DNA of 64,000 nt from Rhodococcus jostii NBRC 16295 (GCF_001894825.1 NZ_BCWY01000040.1:20378-84377); one strand, 5' to 3'; positions 18,850 through 27,900 are shown, counted from the first letter of the stretch. Numbers and translations: made by a program. Notes: generated from the letters alone by a model not told the origin.

Positions 18850-20355
18850 TTAGAGTGCGATGTTGACGGACTTGGTCTGGGTGTACTCGCCGATGGCGCC
18901 TTCACCGAGTTCGCGGCCCCATCCGGACTGCTTGTAGCCGCCGAACGGAAGTGCGGTGTCGAACGCGTTGTGGCAGTTCACCCACACCGTGCCCGCCTTG
19001 ATCTCGGCCGCCACCTCGTGGGCGCGGGAGACGTCCCGGGTCCAGACGCTGGCGGCGAGACCGTAGGGGGTGTCGTTGGCCGCGGCACGGATGCCTTCGT
19101 CACGGTTGAACGGCACCGCGACGGCGACCGGTCCGAAGATTTCCTCCTGGTACACGCTGAAGTCCCGGTTCACGTCGACCAGCAGGGTCGGCTCGACGTA
19201 GTAACCGGTGTCGCCGTGCCGCCGGCCGCCGGAGAGCGCGCGGGCACCGTCGGCGAGTCCGGCATCGATGTATCCGGTGACCTTGCCCAGCTGCTCCGCG
19301 GAGATCAGCGGTCCGATGTCGTTGGTGGGGTCGAGGCCCGGTCCGATCTTCTGTGACTTCGCGAAATCGGCTACTCCGGAGGTGAATTCGTCGAAGATCC
19401 GGTCCTCGACGAGCAGACGCGTTCCGGCCGTGCAGGCCTGGCCGTGGTTGAACAGGAACCCACTGGCGACCCCGGGGATCGCGGCTTCGAGGTCGGCGTC
19501 GGAGAAGATCACCTGCGGGCTCTTGCCGCCGAGTTCGAGGGACACCTTCTTCAGGTTCCCCGACGCGGCATTGACGATCTTCTTTCCGACTTCGGTGGAT
19601 CCGGTGAACGCGACCTTGTCGACGTCGTCGTGACTCGACAGCGCCGCGCCGATATCGCCGAAACCGGTGAGCACGTTGAAGACGCCGTCGGGGACGCCGG
19701 CCTCGGCGATCACCTCGGCGAGGAGCAGCGCGGTGAGCGGGGTCTGCTCCGCGGGCTTGAGGATCATGGTGTTCGCGCAGGTCAGCGCCGGGGCCACCTT
19801 GAACGCGGCCATCACGAGCGGGAAGTTCCAGGGGATGATCTGCGCGCACACGCCGACCGGTTCGCGGGTGGTGAAGGCATGGAATCGGGCCCCGGGCGCC
19901 CACGGCACCGACACGGGGATGGTGCGGCCTTCGATCTTGGTGGCCCAGCCTGCGTAGTAGAAGAAGATCTCCGCCGCCCACGTCACGTCGACGGCCTTCG
20001 CGACCGCCACGGACTTGCCGTTGTCGATGGATTCGAGCTGCGCGAACTGATCGGCCCGGGCCAGGATCCCCTCACCGATCTTCCAGAGGATCCGCTGGCG
20101 TTCGGCGGGGGTGAGCGAGCGCCACGGCCCCGACTCGAAGGCCCGCCGGGCCACCGCCACCGCGCGGTCCACGTCCTCGATGCCGGCGTGCGGGACCGTC
20201 GTGATCACCTGTCCGGTGGCGGGATCGACCGTCTCGAACGTCCGGCCCGACGCCGAGTCCACCCAGCGGCCGTCGACGAACATGCGCTTCGGCGACGAAA
20301 CGAAGTCGACGACCCGGGGGTCGAGTCCGGCTGGGGAGTGAACGACTGCAGTCAT
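18850..20355 (-). CDS. NAD-dependent aldehyde dehydrogenase, phenylacetaldehyde dehydrogenase-like
   Basis: 501 residues. The Rossmann motif FTGSTEVGKK, general base in LELGGKSP and nucleophile Cys308 in GQACTAG are intact; PWNFPLVMAAFKVAPAL and the EEIFGPV turn are standard. I use ATG 20355 (the second of two adjacent ATGs) with AGAGGA a few bases upstream; ATG 20358 would be too close. Oxidises the aldehyde formed by the amine oxidase to the acid. It is separated from the permease by 211 bp carrying operator-like repeats, so it is probably a separate transcription unit of the same regulon. Confidence 0.93.
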   Translation of the reverse strand: MTAVVHSPAGLDPRVVDFVSSPKRMFVDGRWVDSASGRTFETVDPATGQVITTVPHAGIEDVDRAVAVARRAFESGPWRSLTPAERQRILWKIGEGILARADQFAQLESIDNGKSVAVAKAVDVTWAAEIFFYYAGWATKIEGRTIPVSVPWAPGARFHAFTTREPVGVCAQIIPWNFPLVMAAFKVAPALTCANTMILKPAEQTPLTALLLAEVIAEAGVPDGVFNVLTGFGDIGAALSSHDDVDKVAFTGSTEVGKKIVNAASGNLKKVSLELGGKSPQVIFSDADLEAAIPGVASGFLFNHGQACTAGTRLLVEDRIFDEFTSGVADFAKSQKIGPGLDPTNDIGPLISAEQLGKVTGYIDAGLADGARALSGGRRHGDTGYYVEPTLLVDVNRDFSVYQEEIFGPVAVAVPFNRDEGIRAAANDTPYGLAASVWTRDVSRAHEVAAEIKAGTVWVNCHNAFDTALPFGGYKQSGWGRELGEGAIGEYTQTKSVNIAL

Positions 20356-20774
20356 CATGTCCTCTTCGATGGGAGTGAATGAATCTGTGATTGAATCCGG
20401 CTTCTGCAGAACACGTTTGGCGTCGATATGCGCTTCGTCGTGCTGCCGCCTGAACCCACGATAAACCCAGAATGTGTCGCCGGTCACTACTAAATCCGGA
20501 TGGGAATCAGCGGCTGCGGCATTCTCATTCGACTTTTCCGGCCACAGCGGCGGCGATTCTCATTCGACTTTTCGGGTCGGCCCAGTTGATCCGCCATGCG
20601 CGCCGGCGCCGCCTGCGAAATGGGGAACGTATTCTCCGGCCATTCTCATTCGAGGTGATCGAAAATTAATTGCGATCGGCGCATCCCGCTCGCCTCCTGC
20701 GCTAGCGTGCAACTCATGCGGCCCCCGGGTTGATCACCCGCGCGGGCCGGCCAGAAAGTGTGGAGAGCAGGTGC
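20356..20774. promoter_or_regulatory. divergent regulatory region with three ATTCTCATTCGA repeats
   Basis: No gene is visible in these 419 bp between the aldehyde dehydrogenase and the second permease. Three direct copies of ATTCTCATTCGA lie at 20521-20532, 20556-20567 and 20642-20653. The first two share an 18-bp identity, ATTCTCATTCGACTTTTC, at 35-bp spacing; the third is shorter. With the copies at 18760-18792 this makes five in all. The IclR regulator encoded at 22229-22984 is the nearest candidate binder. Confidence 0.65.
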
Positions 20775-22232
20775 GTGGTGTCCGGTACACCGAGAATCAG
20801 AAGCAGATCACCGGTCGCCGGTCTCGAGCGGGCGCGCCTGAGTTTCGTCCAGGTGCTGGGGCAGTCCGTCTCGGCGGTCGCACCGTCGGCCGTGATGGTG
20901 ACGCTGCCGGCGCTCGTCATCCCCGACGCGGGCCGGGCCACCATCGCGGTGTTCGTCGCCGCGGCGATTCTGATGACGGCGGTCGGCTACTGTGTCGGAC
21001 AGTTCGCCACCCGGATGGTGGCGGTCAGCGGCCTCTACAGCTACATCGTGAAGGGACTCGGGCCGGTGCCCGGTTTCGGCGGCGGCTGGTCGCTGCTCAT
21101 CGGCTACGCCGCCGCGGCCATGGCGAGCACGCTCGGTGCCGCGAGCTACCTCGCCGCCCTGCTCGGCCGGGTCGGTCTCCCCACCGGTCCGACCCTCATC
21201 GCGGTCCTCGCGGCGATCGTCGGGCTGCTGGCCCTGCTGCTGATGGTGCGCGGCGTGAAATTGTCGGCGCGGATCATGCTCGCCATCGAGGTGTTCGCGA
21301 TCGTCGCCGCGTCCGCCGCGCTGGTAGTCGCGTTCGTCCAGTCGGTGCGCGAGGGCGCGACGGCGTCGGCGGGCGGCGCGAGATCGGGTTCCGCGGTCGG
21401 GTTCGCGGTGTTGCTCGCGATCACGTCGTTCGTCGGTTTCGAGAGTGCGGGCACGGTGGCACGCGAGGCCCGCAACCCGTTCGTCGCGGTCCCGCGCGCC
21501 ATCAGGTGGACCCCCATCGCACTGGGGGTGCTGTACGTGTTCGCGGCTGCCCTGCAGTTGCCGGAACCGGTGCGGCAGGGAGTCGATTCGCTGCCGATCG
21601 TCCTCACCCTGCCCGACACGTCCGGCGCCGGGTCGTCGACGCTGTCGATCGTGATGGAACTCGGCATCACCGCCTCCTGGTTCGCGTGCGTCTTGGGTTC
21701 GACGACGGCGCTGTCGCGCACCCTGTTCGCGATGGGCCGCGAAGGGGTGGTGCCGAGCGTGTTCGGCCGGACCCACCACCGGTTCCACACCCCGCACGTG
21801 GCGTTGGCGGTCGCGATGCCGGTGATCGTCGCCGTGCCCGTCCTCTACCTGTTCGTCAGCGGTTCGAGCCGCGACGTCCTCATCGGGCTGCTCGCCGTCT
21901 CCGCGCACGGCTACGTTCTCGCGTACGTCCTGCTGTGCGTCGCGACGCCGGCGTTTCTCCGGCGGATCGGCGAACTGACCCGGCTTCCGCTGATCATCGG
22001 CGTGCTGGCGGCGACGGCGATGGTCGCCCTGGTCGGGTGGGCGGCGTTCTCGCGAACGTACGTCGCGGGCGCGGCGACCGCGGTCTATGTGCTTCTGATG
22101 CTGCTCGGCGCCGCGGTCTTCGCGATCCGCGCCCGGCGATCCCCCGGAATCGGAGAACGGATGGGTGTGTACGACGAGGCAGTGGCCGAGGACGTGCTGG
22201 GCCGGTACCGGCCGTGGGAGGTGCGCCGGTGA
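20775..22232 (+). CDS. APC-superfamily permease, second copy in amine cluster
   Basis: 485 residues from GTG 20775, with GGAGAG 8 bp upstream. About 12 transmembrane helices; SFVQVLGQSVSAVAPSAVMVTLPALVI and ITSFVGFESAGTVAREARNPFVAVPRAI are APC signatures, and STTALSRTLFAMGREGVVP is typical of the amino-acid/amine branch. Its stop overlaps the IclR start by 4 bp, so transporter and regulator are co-translated. Opposite in orientation to the aldehyde dehydrogenase and sharing its repeat-rich promoter; a second amine or aromatic-acid transporter is the likely role. Confidence 0.88.
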   Translation: MVSGTPRIRSRSPVAGLERARLSFVQVLGQSVSAVAPSAVMVTLPALVIPDAGRATIAVFVAAAILMTAVGYCVGQFATRMVAVSGLYSYIVKGLGPVPGFGGGWSLLIGYAAAAMASTLGAASYLAALLGRVGLPTGPTLIAVLAAIVGLLALLLMVRGVKLSARIMLAIEVFAIVAASAALVVAFVQSVREGATASAGGARSGSAVGFAVLLAITSFVGFESAGTVAREARNPFVAVPRAIRWTPIALGVLYVFAAALQLPEPVRQGVDSLPIVLTLPDTSGAGSSTLSIVMELGITASWFACVLGSTTALSRTLFAMGREGVVPSVFGRTHHRFHTPHVALAVAMPVIVAVPVLYLFVSGSSRDVLIGLLAVSAHGYVLAYVLLCVATPAFLRRIGELTRLPLIIGVLAATAMVALVGWAAFSRTYVAGAATAVYVLLMLLGAAVFAIRARRSPGIGERMGVYDEAVAEDVLGRYRPWEVRR

Positions 22233-22984
22233 GCGCCGACGACAGAGCCCTCTCGGGGCGGCAGCCGAAGGCGGTCACCAGCGCCCTGCGGGTGCTCGAG
22301 GAGGTGGCCCGCGCCGGCTCGGGTGTCACCGCGAAGGACATCGCGGCCCGCCTGTCGATGCCGTCCGCGACCACGTACCGGCTGCTCAACATTCTGGTGG
22401 GCGAGGGTTATGTGGTCCGGCTCCCCGACCTGTCCGGGTTCGCGTTGGGCCAGAAGATCGGGATCCTCGTCGACGCCGCGGTCGTGCCCACCGTGTGCGC
22501 CGCCGCGCGTGAGGTTCTCGCCGAATTACGACTGTCGGTGCGGTTCGGGGTCCATCTCTTCTATTTCACCAACGTCGCGGTCCGCACGGCCGAGGCCGAC
22601 CCCGAATACCCTCCGCCGGAGGACGAGGCCTTTCTCAATCAGCACCTGTACGCGTGTGCCGTCGGCAAACTCCTGCTCGCGGAGAAGTCGGAACTCGAAT
22701 CCGTGATTCCGCGGTGGGAGCCGCGGGCGTTGACGGCCCGCACCATCGTCGCGCGGAGCGAATTACTCGCGAACCTGGACCTGATCCGCAGCCAGGGTTT
22801 CGCGACCCAACTCGCGGAACTCCGGGACGGTTCGGCGTGCGTCGCCGTACCCGTCCGGTCCGGGACCGGGGCCCTCATCGGCAGCCTGGCGCTGTCGGGG
22901 CACGTCGATCACGAACACCTCATGCTGCGACATGTGCCTTCGCTCCGCGAGCACGCGGAGCGGCTGGCACCGTTCCTGGCGTAG
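22229..22984 (+). CDS. IclR-family transcriptional regulator
   Basis: 251 residues, GTG start inside the permease stop (GTGA). Residues ~10-70 form the winged helix (AVTSALRVLEEVARAGSGVTAKDIAARLSMPSATTYRLLNILVGEGYVVR split over helix-turn-helix and wing); the rest is the IclR effector domain ending in VPVRSGTGALIGSLALSGHVDHEHL. The LLAEKSELE and SQGFATQLAELRDGSACVAVPV elements are standard. Probably controls the amine regulon through the ATTCTCATTCGA repeats; this link rests on proximity. Confidence 0.9.
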   Translation: MSADDRALSGRQPKAVTSALRVLEEVARAGSGVTAKDIAARLSMPSATTYRLLNILVGEGYVVRLPDLSGFALGQKIGILVDAAVVPTVCAAAREVLAELRLSVRFGVHLFYFTNVAVRTAEADPEYPPPEDEAFLNQHLYACAVGKLLLAEKSELESVIPRWEPRALTARTIVARSELLANLDLIRSQGFATQLAELRDGSACVAVPVRSGTGALIGSLALSGHVDHEHLMLRHVPSLREHAERLAPFLA

Positions 22985-23079
22985 TCGAACCCATCCGTTC
23001 CGACGACAGCGCCGAATGTTCGGTGGCAGGGGTAGAAGCCTCTGCACCGCAGTCACGTGCCGATCGACAGGGGTCCTCG

Positions 23080-23355
23080 ATGTGTCCGACAACGGCAGAC
23101 GGCCCGACTCCCGCCGTGGACCGGCGAGGTCGACCGTCGCTCACCCCCAGAGAGCTCGAAATTCTCCGCCTCTGGGTTCTCGGTGAATCGAAGAAGGCAA
23201 CGGCGGCCGACCTGGGGATCAGCCTCGGCACGATCAACACCCACCTGATTCGGATCCGGGCCAAATATGCCCGGCTCGGCCGACCGGTGGCCAACAAGAC
23301 GGAACTGCTGATCCGCGCCCTCCAGGACGGAATCGTCACCCTCGGCGAGTTGTGA
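23080..23355 (+). CDS. small LuxR-type helix-turn-helix protein without receiver domain
   Basis: 91 residues consisting almost wholly of a LuxR/NarL DNA-binding domain: LTPRELEILRLWVLGESKKATAADLG then ISLGTINTHLIRIRAKYARLGRPVANKTEL. The ATG at 23080 is the best of several possible starts; upstream frame has no homology. The recognition helix LGTINTHL (usually VKxH) keeps the fold. No phosphoacceptor or ligand domain, so activity would depend on abundance or a partner. Target genes unknown; it follows the IclR gene by 95 bp with no operator signal. Confidence 0.75.
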   Translation: MCPTTADGPTPAVDRRGRPSLTPRELEILRLWVLGESKKATAADLGISLGTINTHLIRIRAKYARLGRPVANKTELLIRALQDGIVTLGEL

Positions 23356-23440
23356 ACAGGAAGTTCCTGTCACACGGCTGACACCCGCCGATGTCGCTAC
23401 GCTGGGCACAGGCCGATGCAGTAAACCTTGGGAGGAAGCG

Positions 23441-23674
23441 GTGGTAGCCGTACAGATACAGGTGGGTGATCTGGTGCAGGCATCCGGTCACGCCGGTCCC
23501 TGGCTGGTGGTGGAGATCAGCAAGGGCTTGGCTTCGCTGCAGCATCCCGACGGACATCGACTCTCGGTCCGGACGACGACCCTGTCTGTGGTGCACAAGG
23601 CAACGAGCCCGGCGGGCGAGGTCGAGCCGGCCGCCGGCGATCAGCCGGGAGACGCGCCCACCCTTTTTGACTAA
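23441..23674 (+). CDS. 77-residue protein of unknown function
   Basis: GTG at 23441 with a strong GGAGGAA RBS ends at 23674. The sequence VQIQVGDLVQASGHAGPWLVVEISKGLASLQHPDGHRLSVRTTTLSVVH looks like a small beta-barrel (KOW/Hfq-size) core followed by an acidic, Ala/Pro-rich tail ending TLFD. I do not recognise the family. Its stop overlaps the end of the convergent hypothetical gene by 4 bp. Good RBS and coding-like codon use support a real gene. Confidence 0.6.
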   Translation: MVAVQIQVGDLVQASGHAGPWLVVEISKGLASLQHPDGHRLSVRTTTLSVVHKATSPAGEVEPAAGDQPGDAPTLFD

Positions 23675-24285
23675 GTCCTTTTCGACTGGTCGACGATCGT
23701 GGTGACGACGGCCGTGGTGGCGGGTGTCCGCGGTGTGGAACCGAACCCGAATCGGACGGGCGGGGCCACCGGCCGCAGCACGCCGAGGTCTTCGCCGCGC
23801 CACGATGCGGCCATACCGGTCAGTCGCCGCTGATCGATGGCCCCGTAGAACTCACGTCGGCCGTTGCCTGCGGTGCCGCGGGTGCGCACACCCCGGAGCG
23901 CGACGCGGGCGATCGGGTCGCTGACCGCGCAGAACCACGGTGCGCTCGCGACAGCCACCGGCAGCAGATGCAGCAGTCGCCCGAGCGTCGTGCGGGCGCC
24001 GACATCGAAGCGGACGTGCAGGTCGCCGGCCCGGACCGCCCGGCTGTCGCCCGCCCGCGCGTAGTGGACGGGCGTGATCACCGTCCGGTCGAAGGTGTAC
24101 GTCGCGGTGACGAAATCTCGGACGGCGTCCGACGGTGCGAGGAGCACGCGGTGCCCGTCGGCGAGTTCGACCATCACGTCGGTGAACTCACCGAGCGGCG
24201 ATCGCGCCCAGTGGCCGACGACGATGCGGACGCCCGACCCGGTGCCGAGGCCCGTGATCTCACCGTCGAAACGCCATCGGGTCAT
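23671..24285 (-). CDS. conserved actinobacterial protein of unknown function
   Basis: 204 residues from ATG 24285, overlapping the TetR stop by 4 bp (ATGA). Rich in beta-strand patterns (RWRFDGEITGLGTGSGVRIVVGHW, TYTFDRTVITPVHYARAG) with a short hydrophobic stretch HLLPVAVASAPWF; no signal peptide or catalytic motif seen. Tight coupling to the TetR gene suggests co-expression with the ring-acid cluster, but no function can be assigned. Confidence 0.65.
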   Translation of the reverse strand: MTRWRFDGEITGLGTGSGVRIVVGHWARSPLGEFTDVMVELADGHRVLLAPSDAVRDFVTATYTFDRTVITPVHYARAGDSRAVRAGDLHVRFDVGARTTLGRLLHLLPVAVASAPWFCAVSDPIARVALRGVRTRGTAGNGRREFYGAIDQRRLTGMAASWRGEDLGVLRPVAPPVRFGFGSTPRTPATTAVVTTIVDQSKRT

Positions 24286-24944
24286 CCGGTCAGGTGGCGA
24301 TACGCGGCGGCACTCGGGTCTGCCAGCACGGTCCGCAGAATGAATCGTGTTTGCGCCGTGACGTATTGGTCCACGGTGTAGCGGGCCGCGAAGTGCCAGT
24401 GTTTGAGGGCCCACCCGTGCGCGAGCATCATCATGTCGAAGGTGGTGAGGTCGACGTCGAGGTCACTCGCGACGCCCGCGGCGATCGCCGCCACGAGGGC
24501 GTCGTGGAGCGGCGTGGACGTCGCCACCTCGAGTTCCTTGATCCTCTCGCGTCCCTCCGGGTCTAGCGTCCGGCTCTCCCGGTACGTCAGGACGACGGCG
24601 TCCAGGTTCTCGTCGACGATCTCGACGAACCGGCGGAACCCGGCCACCAGCCGCTCGATGGGGTCGGTGCCTGCCGCGTCCATCGCGGGTTCGAGCTGAT
24701 CACGGAAGGCATCGAGGATGTCGACGATCGTGGCGAGGAGGATCTCCTCCTTGCCACCAAAGTACTTGTAGATCAGCCCCACACTCACCTCGGCCTCGTC
24801 GGCCAGCGCCTGCATGGACATCTGATGGAAGCCCGTCCGCTGCATCACGGTGACGGCGGCGTCGAGCACCTGCCGCCGTCGGGAACTGACGCGGACGGCG
24901 CGGACCGCTTCGTCGAGTGGAAGGGCGGACGTGTCCTTCGCCAT
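24282..24944 (-). CDS. TetR-family regulator of the ali/bad-type cluster
   Basis: 220 residues from ATG 24944, RBS GGAGAGG. N-terminal HTH RRRQVLDAAVTVMQRTGFHQMSMQALADEAEVSVGLIYKYFGGKEEIL (split here by helix boundaries) is a textbook TetR domain; the C-terminal ligand domain resembles regulators of acyl-CoA pathways. The palindrome GTGAATGGGTATTCAC lies 35 bp upstream of its start, and matching sites precede badI and the acyl-CoA dehydrogenase gene, so autoregulation plus control of the cluster is likely, with a CoA thioester as inducer. Confidence 0.88.
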   Translation of the reverse strand: MAKDTSALPLDEAVRAVRVSSRRRQVLDAAVTVMQRTGFHQMSMQALADEAEVSVGLIYKYFGGKEEILLATIVDILDAFRDQLEPAMDAAGTDPIERLVAGFRRFVEIVDENLDAVVLTYRESRTLDPEGRERIKELEVATSTPLHDALVAAIAAGVASDLDVDLTTFDMMMLAHGWALKHWHFAARYTVDQYVTAQTRFILRTVLADPSAAAYRHLTG

Positions 24945-24978
24945 GACAGATGACCTCTCCTTGCCGGCAGAATCTGCG

Positions 24979-24994
24979 GTGAATGGGTATTCAC
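24979..24994. promoter_or_regulatory. TetR operator candidate, TetR promoter
   Basis: GTGAAT-GGGT-ATTCAC is a perfect 6-bp inverted repeat with 4-bp centre, 35 bp before the TetR ATG. It shares the right half ATTCAC and the left TGAA with sites at 29528-29543 and 30796-30811. Confidence 0.65.
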
Positions 24995-25033
24995 AGTATC
25001 TCGCGCTGACCCGGGTCGGCAGTGCGGCCCGGG

Positions 25034-26176
25034 TCAGATTCCGAGATCCTTCGCGACGATCGTCTTCATGATCTCGGTGGTGCCGCCGTAGATGGTCTGG
25101 ATCCGCGCGTCCACGAACGCGCGTGCCACCGCGTACTCCCGCATGTACCCGTACCCGCCGTGCAGTTGCAGGCAGCGGTCGGCGACCCGGACCTGCAGTT
25201 CGGTGGTCCACCACTTGAGCCGCGCGGCCCTGGCCGGGGTCAGCTCGCCGCGGACGTGCTGCCGGATGCAGTCGTCGAGGTACGTCCTGGCCAGGTCGAG
25301 TTCCGTCGCGAGTTCGGCGAGAACGAACCGGGTGTTCTGGAAACCGGCGATCGGCTGTCCGAAAGCGCTGCGCTCCTTCACGTACTCGAGGGTCTGGACG
25401 AGCACCCCCTCGGCGGCCGAGACGGCGCCGACGGACAGCGAGAGGCGTTCCTGCGGCAGATTGTGGACCAGCTGATAGAAGCCCTGCCCCTCCTCGCCGA
25501 GCAGGTTGGCTACCGGGACGCGCATGTCGGTGAACGTCAGTTCGCTCGTGTCCTGGGCGTGCAGTCCGATCTTCTCGAGGTTGCGACCACGGGAGAACCC
25601 GGGTGTGTCCGACTCGACTATGAGCAGCGACAACCCTTTGTGCTTGTCGGCCGACGTGCGGACGGCGACGACGAACAGCGTGCCGTTCTGGCCGTTGGAG
25701 ATGAACGTCTTGCTGCCGTTCACCACGTAGTGGTCGCCGTCGCGCACCGCTGTGGTGCGGATGCCGGTGAGGTCGCTGCCGGTACCCGGCTCCGTCATCG
25801 CGATGCCGAGGATCGTCTCCCCGGTGACGGTCCCGGGCAGCCATCGCGCCTTCTGGTCCGGGGTCGTCATGTCCGTCAGGTACGGCAGCACGACATCGTT
25901 CTGGAGCGAGAACGCGATACCCGCGGCGGCGGCGCCGGCCCGGTTGACCTCGTCGACGACGATCGCGTTGTAGCGGAAGTCCTCGACTCCGGGGCCGCCG
26001 TACGCTTCGGGAACCGAGAAGCCGAGCAGCCCACGCTTACCCGCTTCGGTGAACAACGCCGGGTCGAGGCAGCTGTCGTTCTCCCACTGCTCGTGGTGCG
26101 GAACGATCCGCTCGCGCACGAAGCTGCGGACGCTGTCCCGGAACTGATGGTGTTCGGACTCGTAGCCGATGGTCAT
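25034..26176 (-). CDS. acyl-CoA dehydrogenase, LCAD-type active site
   Basis: 380 residues from ATG 26176. FAD/substrate motifs IAMTEPGTGSDL and FISNG are present. The C-terminal loop that usually carries the catalytic Glu (YEGT) reads YGGTTEI here, while E243 in NLPQERLSLSV corresponds to the alternative base used by long-chain acyl-CoA and isovaleryl-CoA dehydrogenases. The enzyme should therefore be active, with the LCAD/IVD arrangement. Lies 20 bp after the CoA ligase gene. In a cyclohexanecarboxylate pathway it could introduce the first or a later ring double bond; the exact step is open. Confidence 0.9.
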   Translation of the reverse strand: MTIGYESEHHQFRDSVRSFVRERIVPHHEQWENDSCLDPALFTEAGKRGLLGFSVPEAYGGPGVEDFRYNAIVVDEVNRAGAAAAGIAFSLQNDVVLPYLTDMTTPDQKARWLPGTVTGETILGIAMTEPGTGSDLTGIRTTAVRDGDHYVVNGSKTFISNGQNGTLFVVAVRTSADKHKGLSLLIVESDTPGFSRGRNLEKIGLHAQDTSELTFTDMRVPVANLLGEEGQGFYQLVHNLPQERLSLSVGAVSAAEGVLVQTLEYVKERSAFGQPIAGFQNTRFVLAELATELDLARTYLDDCIRQHVRGELTPARAARLKWWTTELQVRVADRCLQLHGGYGYMREYAVARAFVDARIQTIYGGTTEIMKTIVAKDLGI

Positions 26177-26195
26177 GGTGTTCGTCTCCTGTCCT

Positions 26196-27875
26196 TTACG
26201 AGCCGACGGTCTGGGATCCGCGGGCACTCGGGACGACGAATGCCCCGCTCTCGAACTCCCTGCGCGCGGTGTCGGTGGCCTTGTAGTGCAGCTTCTTTCC
26301 CGTCGCCGACACCGGAAGCGAGTCGACGAAGCGGTAGGCGCGGGGGCGCTTGAACTGCGACAGCATCGGGTGGCGGCGGCAGAAATCGTCCAGTTCGTCC
26401 GCGGTCGGGGCCGGCGCGGTGGTGACGACGTAGGCGACGACGACCTGACCCCACTTGTCGTCCGGAACGCCGACCACCAGCGAATCGGTGACCGATGGGT
26501 GCCCGCCCAGCGCTTCCTCGATCTGCACCGGGTGAACGTTCTCACCGCCGGACAGGAGCATGTCGTCCTTGCGTCCGACGATCGTCACGAACTCCTTGTC
26601 GTCCCAGGTGGCGAGGTCGCCGATGTGCAGCCAGCCGTCGCGGAACTTCTGCTTCTCCTGCTGCGGCGCATCGAAGTACGCGACCGCGCCTTTCGGGGAG
26701 CGCACGATGACCTCACCGATCTCGGAGCCGTCCTTGGCGACCGTCTCATGGGCGTCGGCGAGGCGGTCGTCGAACAGCTTGACCACGGCGACGTCGTCGT
26801 CGATGCAGGCCCGTCCCGCTGTCCCGGCCTTCTCCGGCAGGTCGGCGGGCCGGAGGAAAGTGTTCCAGAATCCTTCGGTGCTTCCGTAACCGTTGAAGAT
26901 GCGGGGATTCAGGACCTTCTGGTAGCGCAGTGCGGCGTCCCGCTCGAGGGGCGCACCCATGGTCACGATTCCTTTGAGGCTCGACAGGTCTCGGGGTTTC
27001 TCCTCCTGGGCGCGCGCGAGCATCGCCAGGTTGGTCGGAGCGCCGATCAGGAACGTCAGCCCGTGCTCCTCGACGTAGTCGAGGGTGACCTCGGCGTCGA
27101 AGCTGCGCATCGGCAGCAGCGAGGCGCCGAGGTAGAACGTGGGATTCGGTCCGGCGCAGTACAGTCCGCCGCGATGGAACCATGGGGTCATGTTCAGCGT
27201 CTTGTCCTCGGCGGACAGCGGGAAGTGCATGATCACGTCGTGAGCGCTGAAGATCTCGATCATGCTGTTGAGCGGGACCCCCTTGGGCATGCCGGTGGTT
27301 CCCGACGTGAACAGCCGCGTGGTTTCGTCCCACACCGTGCGCGTCACCTCCGGCGGCGACGCCGACTCGGCCACGAGTTCGTCGAATCGGATCACCTCGC
27401 AGCCGCTTCCCTGCAGGGGTTCTCCCGGACCGACGGCGACGACGAGAGCGGGCTTGTGCGTGGAGCGCGCCAACGCGTCCCGCACCATGTCACCGATCTC
27501 GGTGTCGTAGACGAACACCGTGGGACGGTTGGCGTCGAGGATGAAGGCCGTCTCGCCGGGTGCGAGCCGGAAGTTCATCGGGGATCCGACTGCGCCGCAG
27601 GCCTGCCCGGCCAGGTACAGCTGGGCGAACTCGGGACCGTTGAACAACTGGTACGACACGACGGCGCCCGGTGTGACGCCGGCCCGGGCGAGCCCGGTGG
27701 CGAGCCGGTCCACGCGATCACCGAGTTCGGCGTACGTCCAGCTCTCGCCGGTCGACGGGGACTGCATCGCGAGTCGATCGGCGTACCGGTGCGTGTTGCG
27801 CCGGAAGCCGTTCAGATAGGTGAAGTCGTGCTCGAAGTACTGACGATAGGCGTGGGCATCGTATGTGTACATCAT
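26196..27875 (-). CDS. aliA: acyl-CoA synthetase (AliA-like carboxylate-CoA ligase)
   Basis: 559 residues from ATG 27875 with GGAGGA 6 bp upstream. ANL-superfamily motifs: P-loop LFTSGTTGMPKGVP, A5 NGYGSTEGFW, A7 DGWLHIGDLATWDDKEF, A8 GRKDDMLLSGGENVHPVQIE and A10 lysine in SATGKKLHYK. Activates a carboxylic acid with ATP and CoA. Its partners BadH and BadI make cyclohexanecarboxylate, or a substituted ring acid, the best guess; general fatty-acid activation is the alternative. The gene symbol is by context and similarity, not experiment. Confidence 0.88.
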   Translation of the reverse strand: MMYTYDAHAYRQYFEHDFTYLNGFRRNTHRYADRLAMQSPSTGESWTYAELGDRVDRLATGLARAGVTPGAVVSYQLFNGPEFAQLYLAGQACGAVGSPMNFRLAPGETAFILDANRPTVFVYDTEIGDMVRDALARSTHKPALVVAVGPGEPLQGSGCEVIRFDELVAESASPPEVTRTVWDETTRLFTSGTTGMPKGVPLNSMIEIFSAHDVIMHFPLSAEDKTLNMTPWFHRGGLYCAGPNPTFYLGASLLPMRSFDAEVTLDYVEEHGLTFLIGAPTNLAMLARAQEEKPRDLSSLKGIVTMGAPLERDAALRYQKVLNPRIFNGYGSTEGFWNTFLRPADLPEKAGTAGRACIDDDVAVVKLFDDRLADAHETVAKDGSEIGEVIVRSPKGAVAYFDAPQQEKQKFRDGWLHIGDLATWDDKEFVTIVGRKDDMLLSGGENVHPVQIEEALGGHPSVTDSLVVGVPDDKWGQVVVAYVVTTAPAPTADELDDFCRRHPMLSQFKRPRAYRFVDSLPVSATGKKLHYKATDTARREFESGAFVVPSARGSQTVGS

Positions 27876-27900
27876 GATGAGTCCTCCGTCCCGGTGCCGG

